DNA of 64,000 nucleotides from Datisca glomerata (lineage: Eukaryota; Streptophyta; Magnoliopsida; Cucurbitales; Datiscaceae): the NCBI GenBank assembly GCA_003255025.1, contig QANY01011423.1, positions 1,012,788-1,076,787 on the forward strand, given 5' to 3'. Each line of letters starts with the position of its first letter. Position 1 is the stretch's first letter. Below the pieces are notes generated by a model. The model had not been told where the DNA came from. It made no database searches and saw nothing but the letters and a program-made list of their open reading frames with translations. Below, one piece after another: positions 1 through 12,993 of this stretch. A program made the position numbers and the translations under genes.

Positions 1-1404
1 TAAAGTAAAACGACGTTGATTACTTGTTGCTCAACATTTTTCATTTACTCAATACGTTTTATTTTTGTGAGTTATGTCATATGTGCAAATCACCAGACTC
101 GATGAAATTATTTTACTCTAGTCGGCGAATGCATCAAATTGATGGTTATTTAAAATTTTAAAAATCAAATTGACAAACATGAATTTAGGGGACCAAAACG
201 ATATAGCCAATACAAACTATTAACGGTGTAAATTATTTTTTACACCAAATTTAAATTAGTTAAACATGCATCAAACGTCTACTCAATATTCGTAAATTGA
301 GAATACTAACTTTCATGAATTGAAAGTTAGAATACTAACTTTCATCAAAGGAGTTCACAATCACTACGCAGATGGACCTTAATTTCATGAATTGAAGTTG
401 GAGGACACATAATGGCCGGATTTTGAAATTCGAATGAAATAGTAAGTCTAGAATACTAACTTCAAATTAGTTGAACCATCGTAATATATTAACAAGTTCA
501 TTAAATGCCAATTTAAACACGACCACTACTATTTTGACGAAAGGAGTATGCAATTTTAAGATAGACTTCTGAGCTAATGATATGATACATTCCGAGTAGA
601 TACACCCCTTGAATTACTGAAATTATTATTGAAGCTAAAAGCAGAAGACACTTGCAACTTTGTAATGATCAACTTAATTTGTTTTGAAAATATTAATTGT
701 GTTATAAGTTTTCTTGTTGTTCGTAATGGATGGGATACCCAATTTCATCTGAAAAATTATAGCAGATGATGTTTTTTATTAACTTATACGTAAGAATGAT
801 ACTTCATATAAATATATGTGAAAATGCTCATTTTTTAGTTTAAGAAGTTTGACTTAATTATGTACTTATTATTTGATCATTTCACTTATTTTCTAACTGA
901 TAAGAATGACTTCCTATCACTTTTTTTTCTTACGTTTGTTTATGATATTTTCTCAAATTGTACTCAAACTATTTAACTTGCTTAAAAAAATTCAATCTAC
1001 AATAAATCTGCAGGAATCATAAAAAATTCTTTTATGTTCTTGGTTTAGTTTACAAATTATTTTTTACAATTTAAAATAGATAAATATATTGTTTCTACAT
1101 CATTAACGGTTTATTTTCTTAGCATGAGGTCGTTCCAATTTAATTTTTTATGATCATCTACAAGTATGATTGATTGAAAAATTGAAGATGATGTCTATCT
1201 TTTGGCCAACGTCTAACAAAGATAGGATAATTATAAAAAATATGATACATTAGAAGATAGCATAAGAATATGTTTACCTATTAATGAGATAGATGCAATT
1301 GAACGAGCACTTGACGTGGGGTTCTCCCATTCCAGTTGCCATATATGTAATTGAATAAAATGTGTTGATACATATGGGTAAACCCACACACTCATACTCA
1401 AAGG
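1..1404. other. AT-rich intergenic DNA
   Basis: No coding region, RNA gene or transposon protein can be recognised. A short inverted repeat around 307-335 (CTAACTTTCA...TGAAAGTTAG) is the only structure seen. The segment ends where the outer inverted arm of the foldback-like element begins. Confidence 0.6.
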
Positions 1405-1614
1405 GTTTTTGAATAAATATACATTTTTCAACTTGTTTAAGAATATTTATACCATTTTTTGAAAATAATGAATTTTTTACTTCTGATCCACCAACTTCAC
1501 ATCATCACTTGCAATCTCTCTCTTTCATCATCATTTATTTTTCTTTCTAAATGCACATCTCAAATTAATTTAATAATATTTTATCTTTATTCTTCTTTAT
1601 TTTTCAACAAAGCC

Positions 1615-2030
1615 TCTTCTTCTACTTAAAGGGTTCAACTATTTTTTATGACTACTTGAACCCTTCAAGTTATTATTTTTTTTGTCAGTCGACACTCATA
1701 CACCAAGTGACTACTTAAAGGTTCAAGTAGTTGTTTATGACTACTTGAATCATTCAAGTAGTTATTTTTTATTTGATCAGTCAGCAACTCAAACACTAGT
1801 GACTACTTGAAGGTATCAAGTAATTTTTTATAACTACTTAAAGCTTTAAGTAGTTGTTTATGACTACTTGAACCCTTCAAGTAGTTGTTTATGACTACTT
1901 GAATCCTTCAAGTAGTTATTTTTTATTTGATCAGTCAACAACTTAAACACTAGTGACTACTTGAAGGTATTAAATAGTTTTTTTATAACTACTTGAACCA
2001 TTCAAGTAGGTTTTTATAACTACTTGAGCT
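1615..2030. repeat. Left-arm hairpin array, block 1
   Basis: About nine imperfect 23-bp palindromes with arms ACTACTTGAA and TTCAAGTAGT around a 3-base loop. Examples with perfect arms are at 1863-1885 and 1894-1916, 31 bp apart. Between hairpins a spacer recurs containing TTTGATCAGTCA and AAACACTAGTGAC. Each unit could fold into a stem of about 10 bp in single-stranded DNA or RNA. Confidence 0.9.
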
Positions 2031-2050
2031 TTTTTTACGTCCAAAAAAAT

Positions 2051-2535
2051 AAGAAAAAATGAACGTTGGTTTCCAAGAAAATACCCACTCCCTCACTCTT
2101 CTTCTTTTCCTGATCTTTTCCTCCATGCTTTCTAGTTCATTTCCTCTATGCTTTCAAGTAACCCATTTGTTTCTTAATAGATCGCAAGCACCCAAAGGTT
2201 TTAAATTTAGTTTCTTTCTTTATTTCTCACTTTTTCGCACTTTGGTTTCCAAGAAAGCTTAAGAGTGGAAAGAAAATAAAGATTTGGGAATTTATTTAGT
2301 CTGCATTGGCTGTCACAATAATAGTAATTCAACTCACTTTAGCTCATGAATGAGACATGCATTTTTCTTGTTGTTTACATTTATGAATTCTTATACACTT
2401 AATTGGATTATAAGTTTGTTGATTGAATATGTTTGTTAATTGGAATTCAAGTAATTATTAACTGACGAGGAGTTTAAGATTGATTACAGTATGGATTGTG
2501 CCAATTTTTGTGTCTAGATTGCTCACTAACAGGAG
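2051..2535. other. Inner segment of the foldback element, unidentified
   Basis: Lies between two hairpin blocks. It has a CT-rich, 5'-UTR-like composition and the motif TTGGTTTCCAAGAAA twice (near 2066 and 2241). It is not hairpin-like and has no counterpart that I could see in the right arm. It could be element-specific sequence or a captured host fragment. No protein can be assigned. Confidence 0.4.
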
Positions 2536-2539
2536 ACAA

Positions 2540-2925
2540 AAATGACTACTTGAAGGGTCCAAATAGTATTTTTTGACTACTTGAATCTTTCAAGTAGTCA
2601 CATACTCTACGTATAAATCACTCCATGAAACAAAAAAACTACTTGAATCCTTTAAGTAGTCATTTTTGTCTCTAACAGTGATTTATCGGGAGAGCATGAC
2701 TACTTGAAGGGTTCAAGTAGTTATTTTTTACTACTTGAAGGGCTCAAGTAGGCACGCGATCACCGGATAACAGAACTGCATGAATCAAACTGACTACTTG
2801 AACTGTTCAAGTAGTCATTTTTTACTACTTGAACCCTTCAAGTAGTCAATTTGATTCCTGCAATCAATTTTTCAGTGAGCATGTGACTACTCGAAGGGTT
2901 CAAGTAGTAAAAAATTAATGGATCG
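2540..2925. repeat. Left-arm hairpin array, block 2
   Basis: About eight more palindromes of the ACTACTTGAA/TTCAAGTAGT type; a perfect example is 2699-2721. Spacers differ from block 1 (for example GTGATTTATCGGGAGAG). The block ends 10 bp before the 5' LTR of the inserted copia element. Confidence 0.9.
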
Positions 2926-2935
2926 TGGTATGCGC

Positions 2936-5245
2936 TGTTTGAATATGTCCATAAATTAATGTGTAATAATTATTTATTTATATTTAGTTATTTCTCAGAC
3001 ATTTGTATTGATGTTTTTTATGAATAAATTGAAAGTTTTATTTTAAATTAAAGTGTGTTTATAAATTACTCAAGTCTTGGAACTATTGTCAACGAAAGAA
3101 GAGTGAAGACAGAAGCGTCTCCCGACGAATTCTTCTGAAATAGTTCAGAACGATATTCGCAGTCTTAGGATCGACTGAGCAATCGAATCTGATTACGACT
3201 GTTAGGTTGAACCGTTGGATGTCAGTCTTGGGGCATAATAGTGGAGACTCAAATGGTTAACCTAGATATGTTATGAACATATTGAATAGACCAGTAACAA
3301 ATTAGTTTAGAGCCCAAAACCATTTACCTAGCTCAAAATCTAATTATTACACCTTAAGGGATATTTTCATAATTACCTTAATCCTGAGGTGAATACGTAA
3401 CTTGACTTGGTTAATTGCAATATTTGATATGTCAAATGAGTGAGTTTGAATTGACGAGCAATATCTCGGCTGTTGGGATTGCAATTTAATTAAATATGAG
3501 TTGCGTGATTCCCAGACATGAAAATTCATGGTTAGATTATGAAAGCAATATTATCATATTAATATTTATTGATTGGTTTGTGAATAAATTAACTTGGCCA
3601 AGTATTCGATGAAATGAGTCATTGAATAAGACTTGTGAATTGTAAGAGACAATTCACTATAATGTCTTTCTTATTCACAGTCAATAAAAGGAGTTAAGAA
3701 ATTAATAACAAGAGGGGTAAAATGATAATTTTACATTCCACTCTTGTTACTGATATTCATGATAGGTATTATGTTAAAATATTATGTGGACCGTGAAATT
3801 AAATAGAGTTTACACTAACAAAAAATGTAGCGTGCATGAATCGAGAGTTAATTAGATATCAAACCTATAGTGGACTCGTATGATATCAGGATTAACATAA
3901 TACCTATAACTGATATTCACGATGGGTATTGTGTTAAAATATTATGTGGACCGTGAAAATAAATAGAGTTTACACCAACATAAAATGTGGTGCGCATGAA
4001 TCGAAAGTTGATTCGATTCGATATCGAACCTATTGTACGATGCAGGGTAATTGAATCCTAAGCTTTCTTCATGTGGGTCTATTCGGTCTCAGAAATAGTT
4101 CAGAGAACAGGAATAGAAACATGAACTAAGTTATACCAAAATGTGCTTTAGTACCAAGACATATTTCTTACACCTATACGTAATGGGTGATCTCACTTAA
4201 GTTAGTTAAGTATAATTGTTGTATTGAATGAATTATTTATTATTTCTAATTATTAGATAATTAGTTAAATAAAATAAATAAATTAATTGATAATGATCAA
4301 TTATATCTATCAATTAAATTGATGAATTTCGATACAACTAAAGCTCTAGGAGATCATGTAATTTTCGGCAATAATAGATAATTATGGGAATTTTCAGAAA
4401 TTGTATAATATATGGTATATTTATAAATACCAAAATTTATCTTTTGATAAATATCTAATAGCAATTTGATTGCAAAGAGATAACAAGTATTAGCTACAGT
4501 TGTTGTTATCAACACACAAAAAGTAAGAAAAACGTTTTCTCCTCTCACTATTGTTACCGCTGAAATTAATTTGAAGAAGGAAGATTTGATTTTTTTTCTT
4601 CAATTATTTTGAGAGCCCACACTCAAATTCCTACATAAATCGTTCGTGGAAGATCAAGTTTGTGATTTTGATCTTAAATCTTGAAAAACACGAAGAACGC
4701 TCGAGGGAGTTTCACCAGTTCAAAAATTCTTCGATAAGAAGTAAATGTGAAAAATTATTTTCCCTTAATCTATCCGTTTTAATATCGTATATGTATAATC
4801 AAACTAAAATGAGTTCTAAATTATTTAATATGATTAAACAAGGTAAATTGAAAAGTTTTTATACTCTGCCCACGAACAGTTCGTTGTTCAAATCTGATTT
4901 TGATAATTTTAAAACTGATTGATCCTAGCACGCGCAGGTCAACTTCAAAAATCATTCGTGGAAGATCAAATTCATGATTTTGATCTTAAAACTTGAAGAA
5001 CACGAAGAACACTCGAGGGAGTTCCACCAATTCAGAAATTCTCTAATACAGAGTAAATGTGAAAATTTATTTTCTCTTAATCTATTCGTTTTAATATCAT
5101 ATATGTATGATCAAACTAAAGTTGGTTTTAAATTATTTAATATGATTAAATAAGTTAAATCAAAAAAGTTTTTTATATTCTGTCCACAAACCGTTCGTGG
5201 TTCAAATCTAATTGTCTTTAATTTTAAATCCGATGGATCCTAACA
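2936..5245 (+). repeat. 5' LTR of copia copy A
   Basis: Matches the 3' LTR at 12994-14857 but is about 450 bp longer because of internal tandem duplications. One duplication has a period of 160 bp (units beginning 3749 and 3909). The other repeats the LTR tail (4640-4930 and 4952-5245) around a 21-bp spacer. A deletion near 4638 removes the segment present at about 14510-14565 of the 3' LTR. Confidence 0.9.
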
Positions 5246-5260
5246 ATTGATATCAGAGCG
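5246..5260 (+). other. Primer binding site of copia copy A
   Basis: ATTGATATCAGAGCG follows the LTR directly. It differs by one base from TGGTATCAGAGC, the usual complement of plant initiator methionine tRNA. Confidence 0.8.
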
Positions 5261-6589
5261 TATATTTAAGATTATGCATATAGATAATCAAAATGAACAT
5301 ATCATGAATTTTATGGATGTTCGTATATATTTGTATGGTAGATTCAAAATTATTTTTAATTTGTTTTGTGATTTGATCCCAAACTTTTGATTCTAGGCAT
5401 TTTTTATTTAGAATTGATGTGCGTTGAATTTGAGGTATAGGAGTTTATATAATTTAATTATTACAATTATTGTAAATTTTAAATTCATCGTCGCCGGAAA
5501 TCGCTCGAAACTGCCTCCCAAAAGTCACCGGACAGCCACCAAGAAGACTCGGGAAAACGCTATTGTTCACGCCGGTATTGTTTAGCAGAGGTATTGTCAC
5601 CGCTGGCCGCCGCTGCTATGTGTTGTCCCTTGCACGGTAGAGTCCTAATCGATTAGGAAACCTACAAGTTTTAGAAACCCATAGTTTTAGGAAATTTAGA
5701 GTTTTTAAAATTCAAATTTTGAAATATGATTTCAAACTCAATTTTACACCCTTATTTAATTTTAATTTTTAATTTTAAATCAATTTACTAATTACTTGGT
5801 AATTTGTTTATTATAGTAAAAATACGTTGGAAAATTAAAATTTTTAAATTGAAAATTATTTTTAAAAATGGGACTAATATTTCTAAGGTGTTACAAAATG
5901 GTAGGACAACATAGAGACGAAGGAGCAAATTGCAGACGCCGTGAAGATTAGTTCATAAATTAATTTATAATTTATTTATTATTCTTTTATGGGTTGTAAT
6001 TTGAAATGTGCCAATAGGGACGTTAAATTTAAATGTATGATTTAATTTTAACCGTGCATCATCATATAACATGTCATATAGATTACGATATGTCAATATC
6101 AAATTACCATGTAGCAAGTACATGCGTCATTGTAGATTAATTGATAATGGTTATTATTTAATTACAATGTGAAATTTATAATGGTTATGATTTTAAATTG
6201 GGATTTAAAATTAATAAAAGATTTATAAATTTCATCACGTTTTTTAAATTAATAAAAGTTATGTTTTTTGAAAAATAACCAAAAATCCATTATTTTCAAA
6301 AACTAAGTGGAAGGGTCGTTTACGTTGAGACGTTCACAAGGTCTTCAACACAAACCTGATCGTGCCACGAGGAAGGGTTAGAATTGCCCATGGCGGTCCT
6401 CAATTGAATGTGAAAAACTTTGAAATCGTGTCGCTTTGAGCCATCGAGTTGCTTCAGAAGTTAAGACTTCTAAAGGGAGTGGTGGAGCTGAGTCGTCCCA
6501 TAGACGGACTGTTAGTCCATAACAACTTTTAAGAGTCGATGCGTTGGTTAAACACTTAGACCGAAGCACATTGGAATCACAAGTTTGTG
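5261..6589 (+). other. Untranslated leader of copia copy A
   Basis: No intact coding frame. A GC-rich part (5480-5640) and AT-rich remainder match, in reverse orientation, the leader of the second copia copy (about 40200-41360). Confidence 0.7.
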
Positions 6590-7275
6590 CTCACTACCCC
6601 TTGTCCTCTTGAGCCTATTGTTGAATCGACTCAAGAGGAAAAGAATGCTTATGCTTCTTGGCTTGGTTCTGATGAGATAGTCAAAATGTTACATCTTGGC
6701 ATCTGTGAGCTATGTGTTACAATAACAATATCAGAACTTTGAGACCGCCATTGATATGATGTTAAACATCACTGAAATGTTCCAAGATCAGGGTCGTCAA
6801 GCTAGCCAGACAACTGTGTGTACTTCATGAACTGCAGGATGGAACCTGGAACTCCTATCAGAAAATATATGATGTTGATCATAAGTTATCTGAATGAGAT
6901 GGAGATCATGGGTGCTCAGGTCGATGGCGAGACTCAAGTGGATATGATCCTAGAGACTTTGCTTAGTATATTTGAGAAATTCAAGCTTAATTATTTAATG
7001 AATAAGCTGAACTACTCATTTTCTTAGCTCATGAAGGAGTTGCAAGCTGCTGAGACCCTATTTCTGAAGGGCAAGAGGAAATATGGAAGAGACTAACTTT
7101 ACTGAAAGTAGGCCTTCCACATCTAGCTATAAGAAGAAATAGAGAAGGGGTCCAAGTAAAGCGAGGAAGTAAAAGCCGAGAGCAGCCAAAGGTAAGAGCA
7201 CCGCGATAGTAGACAAGTAGAAAGACAAATGTCATCACTGTGGAGCTGCTGGTCATTGAAAACGCAACTGCCCAG
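6590..7275 (+). pseudogene. copia gag remnant with zinc knuckle
   Basis: Broken frames carry gag-like text. The part at 6818-7027 includes MEPGTPIRKY, QVDMILETL and FKLNYLMNKL, which resembles the copia gag core. A CCHC zinc knuckle (C-x2-C-x4-H-x4-C) is readable at 7230-7271 but contains an in-frame stop just after the histidine. Gag would form the particle and bind the element's RNA. Several stops and frameshifts make it non-functional. Confidence 0.8.
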
Positions 7276-8780
7276 AATATCTCAAGGAGTTGAGATCTAA
7301 AAGTATATTAATGGTTACTGAAGCCTGTTATATAGCCGACTCTACTTTTTCTTGGATTATAGACTCTGCAGCTACTAACCACATCTGTTGCTCCCTGTAA
7401 GGGTTTAGGAAAATCAGAAGACTTGACGATGGCGAGTTCACCTTCCTCTGAGGGAATTAAGCACTAGTATCGGTCACATCAGTGGAAACTCTTAAATTAT
7501 ATTTTGAGGAACATTTTTATTATTTTGCGTGATGTTTATTATGTCCTGAGTTTTGGGAAGAATTTGATTTCTATTGGTGCATTAATTGAGCAAGGATTTG
7601 ATAAAATTCATTGATAAAGATATTGGTATTTTAAGAAATGGATGCTTAATTACTATTGCATGAATGATTAATAAATTGTATCACATAAAACATGTAATAC
7701 CTGTGATTTGTGACACTGAAGTGATTATCAATTCACATAGGGATGATAAAAGGTTGAACTATGACTCAACTGATCTTACCTATCTGTGAAACTTACATCT
7801 TTGATATATTAGCCTAGACAGGATTAAAAGACTTATGAATGATGGTCCTTTACAATCTTTAAGTGTGGGTTCACTATCCACATGTGAATCCAGTATAGAA
7901 GGTAAAATGACCAAGAGACATTTTTCATCAAAAGGTGAAAGAGCCGTTCAATGCCTTGAACTCATATATATAGTGATATATGTGGACCAATTAATATCCA
8001 AGCAAGAGGAGGTTATGAATACTTCGTAATCTTTACTGATGACTAAACACATTTTGGCCGTGTTTATCTAATGCATCAAAAAGTCTAAAACCTTTGAAAA
8101 GTTCAAAGAATATAAGGCATTGGTTGAAAAGCAATTAGAAAAACAAATCAAAACACTACGTTCTGATTGGGGTGGAGAGTACTTGCTAGGAGAGTTCGAC
8201 GACTTTCTTAAAGAACAAGGTATTTTTTCTCATCTTGCAACACCTGGTACGCCACAGTAAAATGATGTGTCAGAAAGAAGGAATCGAACTTTGATGGATA
8301 TGGTTAGATCCATGATGAGTTACTCATCCTTCTCAAATTCATTCTGGGGATATGCCTTACTAACAACAACATATATTCTGAATCAAGTTCCGTCAAAGAT
8401 ACCCCATATGAAAGATGGTATGGGTGAAAGTTGTCCCCATTTTAGAATATGGGGTATCCCAACACATGTTCTAAGACTGAAGACAGGCAAGCTGGCCAAT
8501 CGTTCAGAATTATGCATGTTTGTAGGATAACCTATGGGAACGAAGGGGTATATCTTCTACAGTACGACCGACAAGAAAATATTCGTTAGCATGAATTCTC
8601 ATTTTCTCGAAGAATATTATATTAAAAGTGTAGAGCTGAGAAACACAGTTGTGCTAGAGGAATTATTGAGTGGGAGAACACCAACACCCTAATCAAAAAT
8701 TATTTTTGATTCAATAATGGAAGAACCACGACAGGAGCTAGAGCCTATAGAGCCTCGACGTAATGGGAGAGTTGTGAGAT
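7276..8780 (+). pseudogene. copia protease and integrase remnant
   Basis: The protease active site is seen as WIIDSAATNH near 7352-7381; the family normally has DSGAT, so the glycine is replaced. The integrase core follows: IFTDD near 8027-8043, LRSDWGGEYL near 8159-8188, and a frame at 8267-8530 beginning SERRNRTLMDM with the expected catalytic glutamate. It continues into the integrase C-terminal part (SELCMFVG). Stops occur throughout. The integrase normally inserts the cDNA copy into host DNA. Confidence 0.85.
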
Positions 8781-9840
8781 AACCTGAAAGGGACATGTCC
8801 TATGGAGAAACTTTGACAGTTGTCTTAGACAAGGACCTAGATGAACCAATCTCTTACTCGGAGGCCATGGCTAGTCTTAAAGCAAACTTATTGTAGGAAG
8901 CCATGATCGTTGAGATACATTCGATGTACTCGTAGGATGCAACCCGTAGGATGCAAATGGATCTATAAGAAGAAAAGAGCTTCAGATGGAAATGTCGACA
9001 GCCATACTTAAATTCATTTGAATCTTTTTTTTCATTGCTGCTGCTCTTGATTATGAAATCAGGCAAATGGGCGTCAAGACTGCCTTTATGAATGGCAATC
9101 TTGAATAGCACATTTATATAGCTCAACAAGACGAGTTCACAGAGAAAGGCCACGAAGGTAAAGTTTGTGAACTGTACAAGTTCATTTATGGACTTAAGCA
9201 AGTGTCACGGTCATGGAATATTAGTTTCGTTGAAGCTATTAAGAACTATGGTTTTGAATAGTTGGTGGATGAACCATGTGTGTATAAGTTGATTCACAAA
9301 AGGAATGTGGCTTTCTTAGTCTTGTACGTAGATGATATCCTACTCACTGGGAATGATGTAGAAAAATTATCTACTGTCAAGTTTTAGCTTGTAAAGTAAT
9401 TTGACATGAAGGATCTTGGAGAAGTTTCATTTGTCTCAGGTATTCATATCTTTCGAGATCGGAAAAACAGACAATTGACACTTTTTCAAGCATCTTATAT
9501 TGATAAGGTGGTGGATCGCTTCAGTATGCAAAACTCAAAGAATGAATTTCTTCTCTTTAGAGATGGAGCCCGCCTCTCTAATGAGCAGTCTCTCAAGACT
9601 CCTCAAGAAGAGAAAGGCATGAGAAGGATACCATATGCCTCAGCTGTGGGAAACCTCATGCACGTGATGCTTTGTATTAGACCTAATATCTGGTATGTCG
9701 TGGGCGTAGTAAGTCATTTCCAATCTAATCCTAAAATCGAGCATTGGAATGCCGTCAAGCATATCCTTAAGTATCTTAGGAGAACAATGAATTATATGCT
9801 TGTGTATTCAGGTAGTGACTTGAATATGACGGGGTATACA
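8781..9840 (+). pseudogene. copia reverse transcriptase remnant
   Basis: Contains the catalytic YVDD box in the context LYVDDILLTGND (near 9325-9360), then FDMKDLGE and a frame at 9406-9873 with YIDKVVDRFSMQNSK and IPYASAVGNLM. The frame reaches the start of RNase H (LNMTGYT) and is cut there by the solo LTR at 9841. In-frame stops (for example after KNYGFE) break the upstream part. Confidence 0.9.
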
Positions 9841-12503
9841 TGTAACACTCCAATACTAAAACTACCTTATTGATTATAATTTAGGAAGTGATATCATCTT
9901 TAACGTTAAATAAACATTTAATATGAAAGATATAGCTTAATTTAAAACGTCTATCTCTCATTCTCTAACTTGCTCACACCAATACATGCATACACCTAAA
10001 GCTAACCCTAACCTAAATATACATATTTATATTCCTTCATCTCTCCCTCTCTAAAATAGTCTCTCGCCGCCCAACAAAAGAAAAACCACTATTTTCTTTT
10101 GTCCTCTTCGTCCAGAGGCGAGAATAAAAAAAAATAAAGAGAACAATTTGGCTGCTTTGTGGTTAATGAATAGCAACTGTGAGGATTTCTACTTTGGCGT
10201 CTTTGAGATAACGAACAAAAAGATCTCTTTGTGGAAACTATTTCATTTTTTCTACGCAAGTATGAAGGTTTGTGATTCAGAACTTCTTTTTATTTCAATG
10301 TATTCAACGCTTTTAAATGTTTAAGTTTAGATTCACATGTTTTAATTTAGATCTGAATAATAATGAGTCTCTAGAATCAATTTCAATAAGGGAAAAACGT
10401 TTTCAATAAAAAAATATGATTTTTAATGAAAACTGGATTTCAGATTTTTCTGCACACTGTGATCGACTTCATGTTTCATATACCAAACGATGGAATTTGA
10501 GTCTAAAATTTTGATGGTATCTTTTCAACATGTTTAAATATATCCTGTATAAATTTTAGGTCATAAATCAAAGTATACGATTTTATATGATGTTTTAAAT
10601 TTTCTATTTTGTTCAGAGGAAACAGTTTTAGGAAACGAATTTGTTTCCATGTTTTGACACATAAATGATCTCGAAATTTCATGAAATTTAATTTGTGTAA
10701 CCCTAGCGTTTTCAAGATCATACTATATGAATTTTATAATTTTTAGAAAGACCTAGTATAAGTTATGTTCTATGTTTTATAACTAGAACAAGTAAACAAG
10801 AAGTATCATGAATTTATAAAGCTATTAGAGTTTGGATTGTACCGTGCTTATAAAGTATATAAATATTTGGGTTTTATTTTTGAGCAGTGACTTAGTTTTC
10901 CACTCTACCATCTATGTCATAAACAATTGATTTTGTTTTATGTTTTCAATGACTATGTGAAATTGATAAAATATCTTAATGTATAAATTTAATAGTTTTG
11001 ACACTTTGAGTGTTGACCCCTCGAAGCATTCTCTAGACATATGATTTTACTAAGGATGCCAAGAAAGTAGAATTTTACGCATACTTTAATGTTTGTAAAC
11101 TTCGATGTTGTATTGATTTATCATTGTGATGTCGCTTGATATTATGTTTAATTATATTTGTATGTATATTGTCTGTGATGTAATTGTATTGAATGTTAAT
11201 GATTGTAAATACGTTCATACATATACATGAGGGTTTGTAGTATGAATATAATCAATTTAATTAAAAGTTTAAACACCTGGTGTGTGTTTATACCATGAAA
11301 GACGTGAGTGGGAAATGGGACGCGAGGGACCGGCGGACCCGATAATGGTTAATGGTTAATGTGAATAGATGATCATTTGACTTGTCCAGCGATATAATAT
11401 GAATGGATGATCGTTTGGCTTATCCAATGATATAATATGAATGGATGATAATACCAGAGCCCAATAGTCGAACAGGTTTCGTAATAATTGTTCACTGCCT
11501 CTGATTGGCTAAACATTACACAAGCGAGCTCGCGAATAAAGGAAAGAAATGAATGCAATGGAAATAGTAAAGAAACGAATGTGACAAGGTTGCATGGAAA
11601 GAATGTAATGAAATGAAATTAATGAAAGCAAAGGAAATAAAGTGATAAAATGATTATAAAGTGTGTGTCAAACAAAAATGTTCTTAAAACGGAATTGAAT
11701 GCGCATGTGTTTGCTGAGTATGTATAAGATTTTACTTACTGAGCTTTAGCTCATTCCGTGGTTTCTAAATATTTTCAGGTGAGGAGTAATTGCGAGATGA
11801 TACCTTGCAGGCGAATTGGACTCAGTAGAATAATTTGAATAAAGATTTCAGACAATTGTTTTATGATTAATTATTATTATTTTGATGATTTAGCTTAAAA
11901 TTATTGGTTGTTATTTGACTAAGTTTCTGCTGTAAATTTTTTATTATTATTTAAGTACTTTGAATTCAATACCTATAAATTTAAATAAAGGATTTGATAA
12001 AAATATACTCTGTAAGTAAAATTTTACCTACATAACATTTCTACAATTGCAATCACATATTGTACACATCTCATTCGTTCAAAGCTTTCAAATATCTCTT
12101 ACAGAGCTTGCTAGCCAGAGATTACCCATTGATAATTGTTAGCTTGTGAATTACATACAAGTGAAATTCCTCACGAGTACTACTCTACACCTTCCGAATA
12201 AAAAAAATCAAAATAGTGTTAGGGTTTTCTTTTCTTAGGGTGTAAATGCATATATGGTGTGAGTGAGCTTAGAAATATACAAATAAATCTAATCTTAATA
12301 AGTCAACAATTTTTATAACTAATATCAATTATATTAAAATTATATTGGACACGTAATGAGTCGTTAGATAACCTTGAATCGTTTCTCTGCAAGACATTTA
12401 ATTAATTCAATCCAAACATTAAGTCAAATAATCATAGGATAATTAAGAGAAAAAATTAACAATTAAACACATAATTTATTGCAAAATCAGTTGGGGTGTT
12501 ACA
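9841..12503 (-). mobile_element. Solo gypsy LTR with an inverted body
   Basis: Begins TGTAACACTCC and ends GGGTGTTACA, flanked by ATACA (9836-9840) and ATAGA (12504-12508), a 4/5 target duplication. Removing it with one duplicate restores the copia RNase H frame across the junction. Its ends are reverse complements of the ends of the LTR at 58711-61223: 9841-9948 matches 61223-61112 reversed, and about 12210-12503 matches 58711-59015 reversed. The body, about 9949-12010, instead matches 59015-61105 in the same orientation. About 200 bp at 12010-12205 has no counterpart in the other LTR. Confidence 0.85.
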
Positions 12504-12508
12504 ATAGA

Positions 12509-12925
12509 CATTCTAATTTTCAAGCTGATAAGGACTCAAGGAGATCCACTTCAGGATCAGTGTTCATCCTAAATGGTGGAGTAGTTGTATGGAGAAGTAT
12601 CAAGCAATCGTACATTGTTGATTCTACCATGGAAGTTGAATATGTGATAGCTTGTGAAGCTGCAAAGGAGATAATATTACTTAGGAAGTTCTTGAAGATT
12701 CTGGAAGTTGCCCAAGACGTTGACAAGCCCATGCCACTTTATTGTGATAACAGTGAGGTTGTAGCTAAATTATAAGAAACCTAGAAGCCATAAGAGATCC
12801 AAACACATAGAATGTAAGTATCACCTGATTAGAGAGATTGTGCAGCATGGAGACGTTGTGGTTACATAAGTTCGGCAGTCAACAACCTAGTAGATCCGTT
12901 CATGAAGACTTTAAGCAGTAAAGTT
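12509..12925 (+). pseudogene. copia RNase H remnant, 3' part
   Basis: Continues the frame broken at 9840, starting with SNFQADKDSRRSTSG, then VVWRSIKQSYIVDSTME and LYCDNSEVVAKL (to 12775). After a stop, degraded text corresponding to the end of the polyprotein (HIECKYHLI-like) runs to about 12925. RNase H normally removes the RNA strand during cDNA synthesis. It is non-functional here. Confidence 0.9.
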
Positions 12926-12978
12926 TTTTATGGTCATCTGGAGGGCTTAGGGATAAGAGATTGTACACGCCTACTTTA

Positions 12979-12993
12979 GTCCAAGTAGGAGAT
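12979..12993 (+). other. Polypurine tract region of copia copy A
   Basis: GTCCAAGTAGGAGAT lies immediately upstream of the 3' LTR start (TGTTGCAATATG at 12994). This is the position and partial purine richness expected for the plus-strand primer. Confidence 0.65.

Noticed and set aside
1615..2925. Regularly spaced hairpins looking like a CRISPR array
   Set aside because: The window is clearly plant nuclear DNA; spacers are repeated, not unique, and no cas genes exist.
8854..9201. A 115-codon minus-strand frame
   Set aside because: It is the antisense of the copia reverse transcriptase region on the plus strand.
9841..12503. Interpretation as a DNA transposon with terminal inverted repeats (TGTAACAC...GTGTTACA)
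   Set aside because: The short inverted ends are normal LTR ends, the target duplication is 5 bp, and the same unit at 58711 is followed by a primer binding site and gag.
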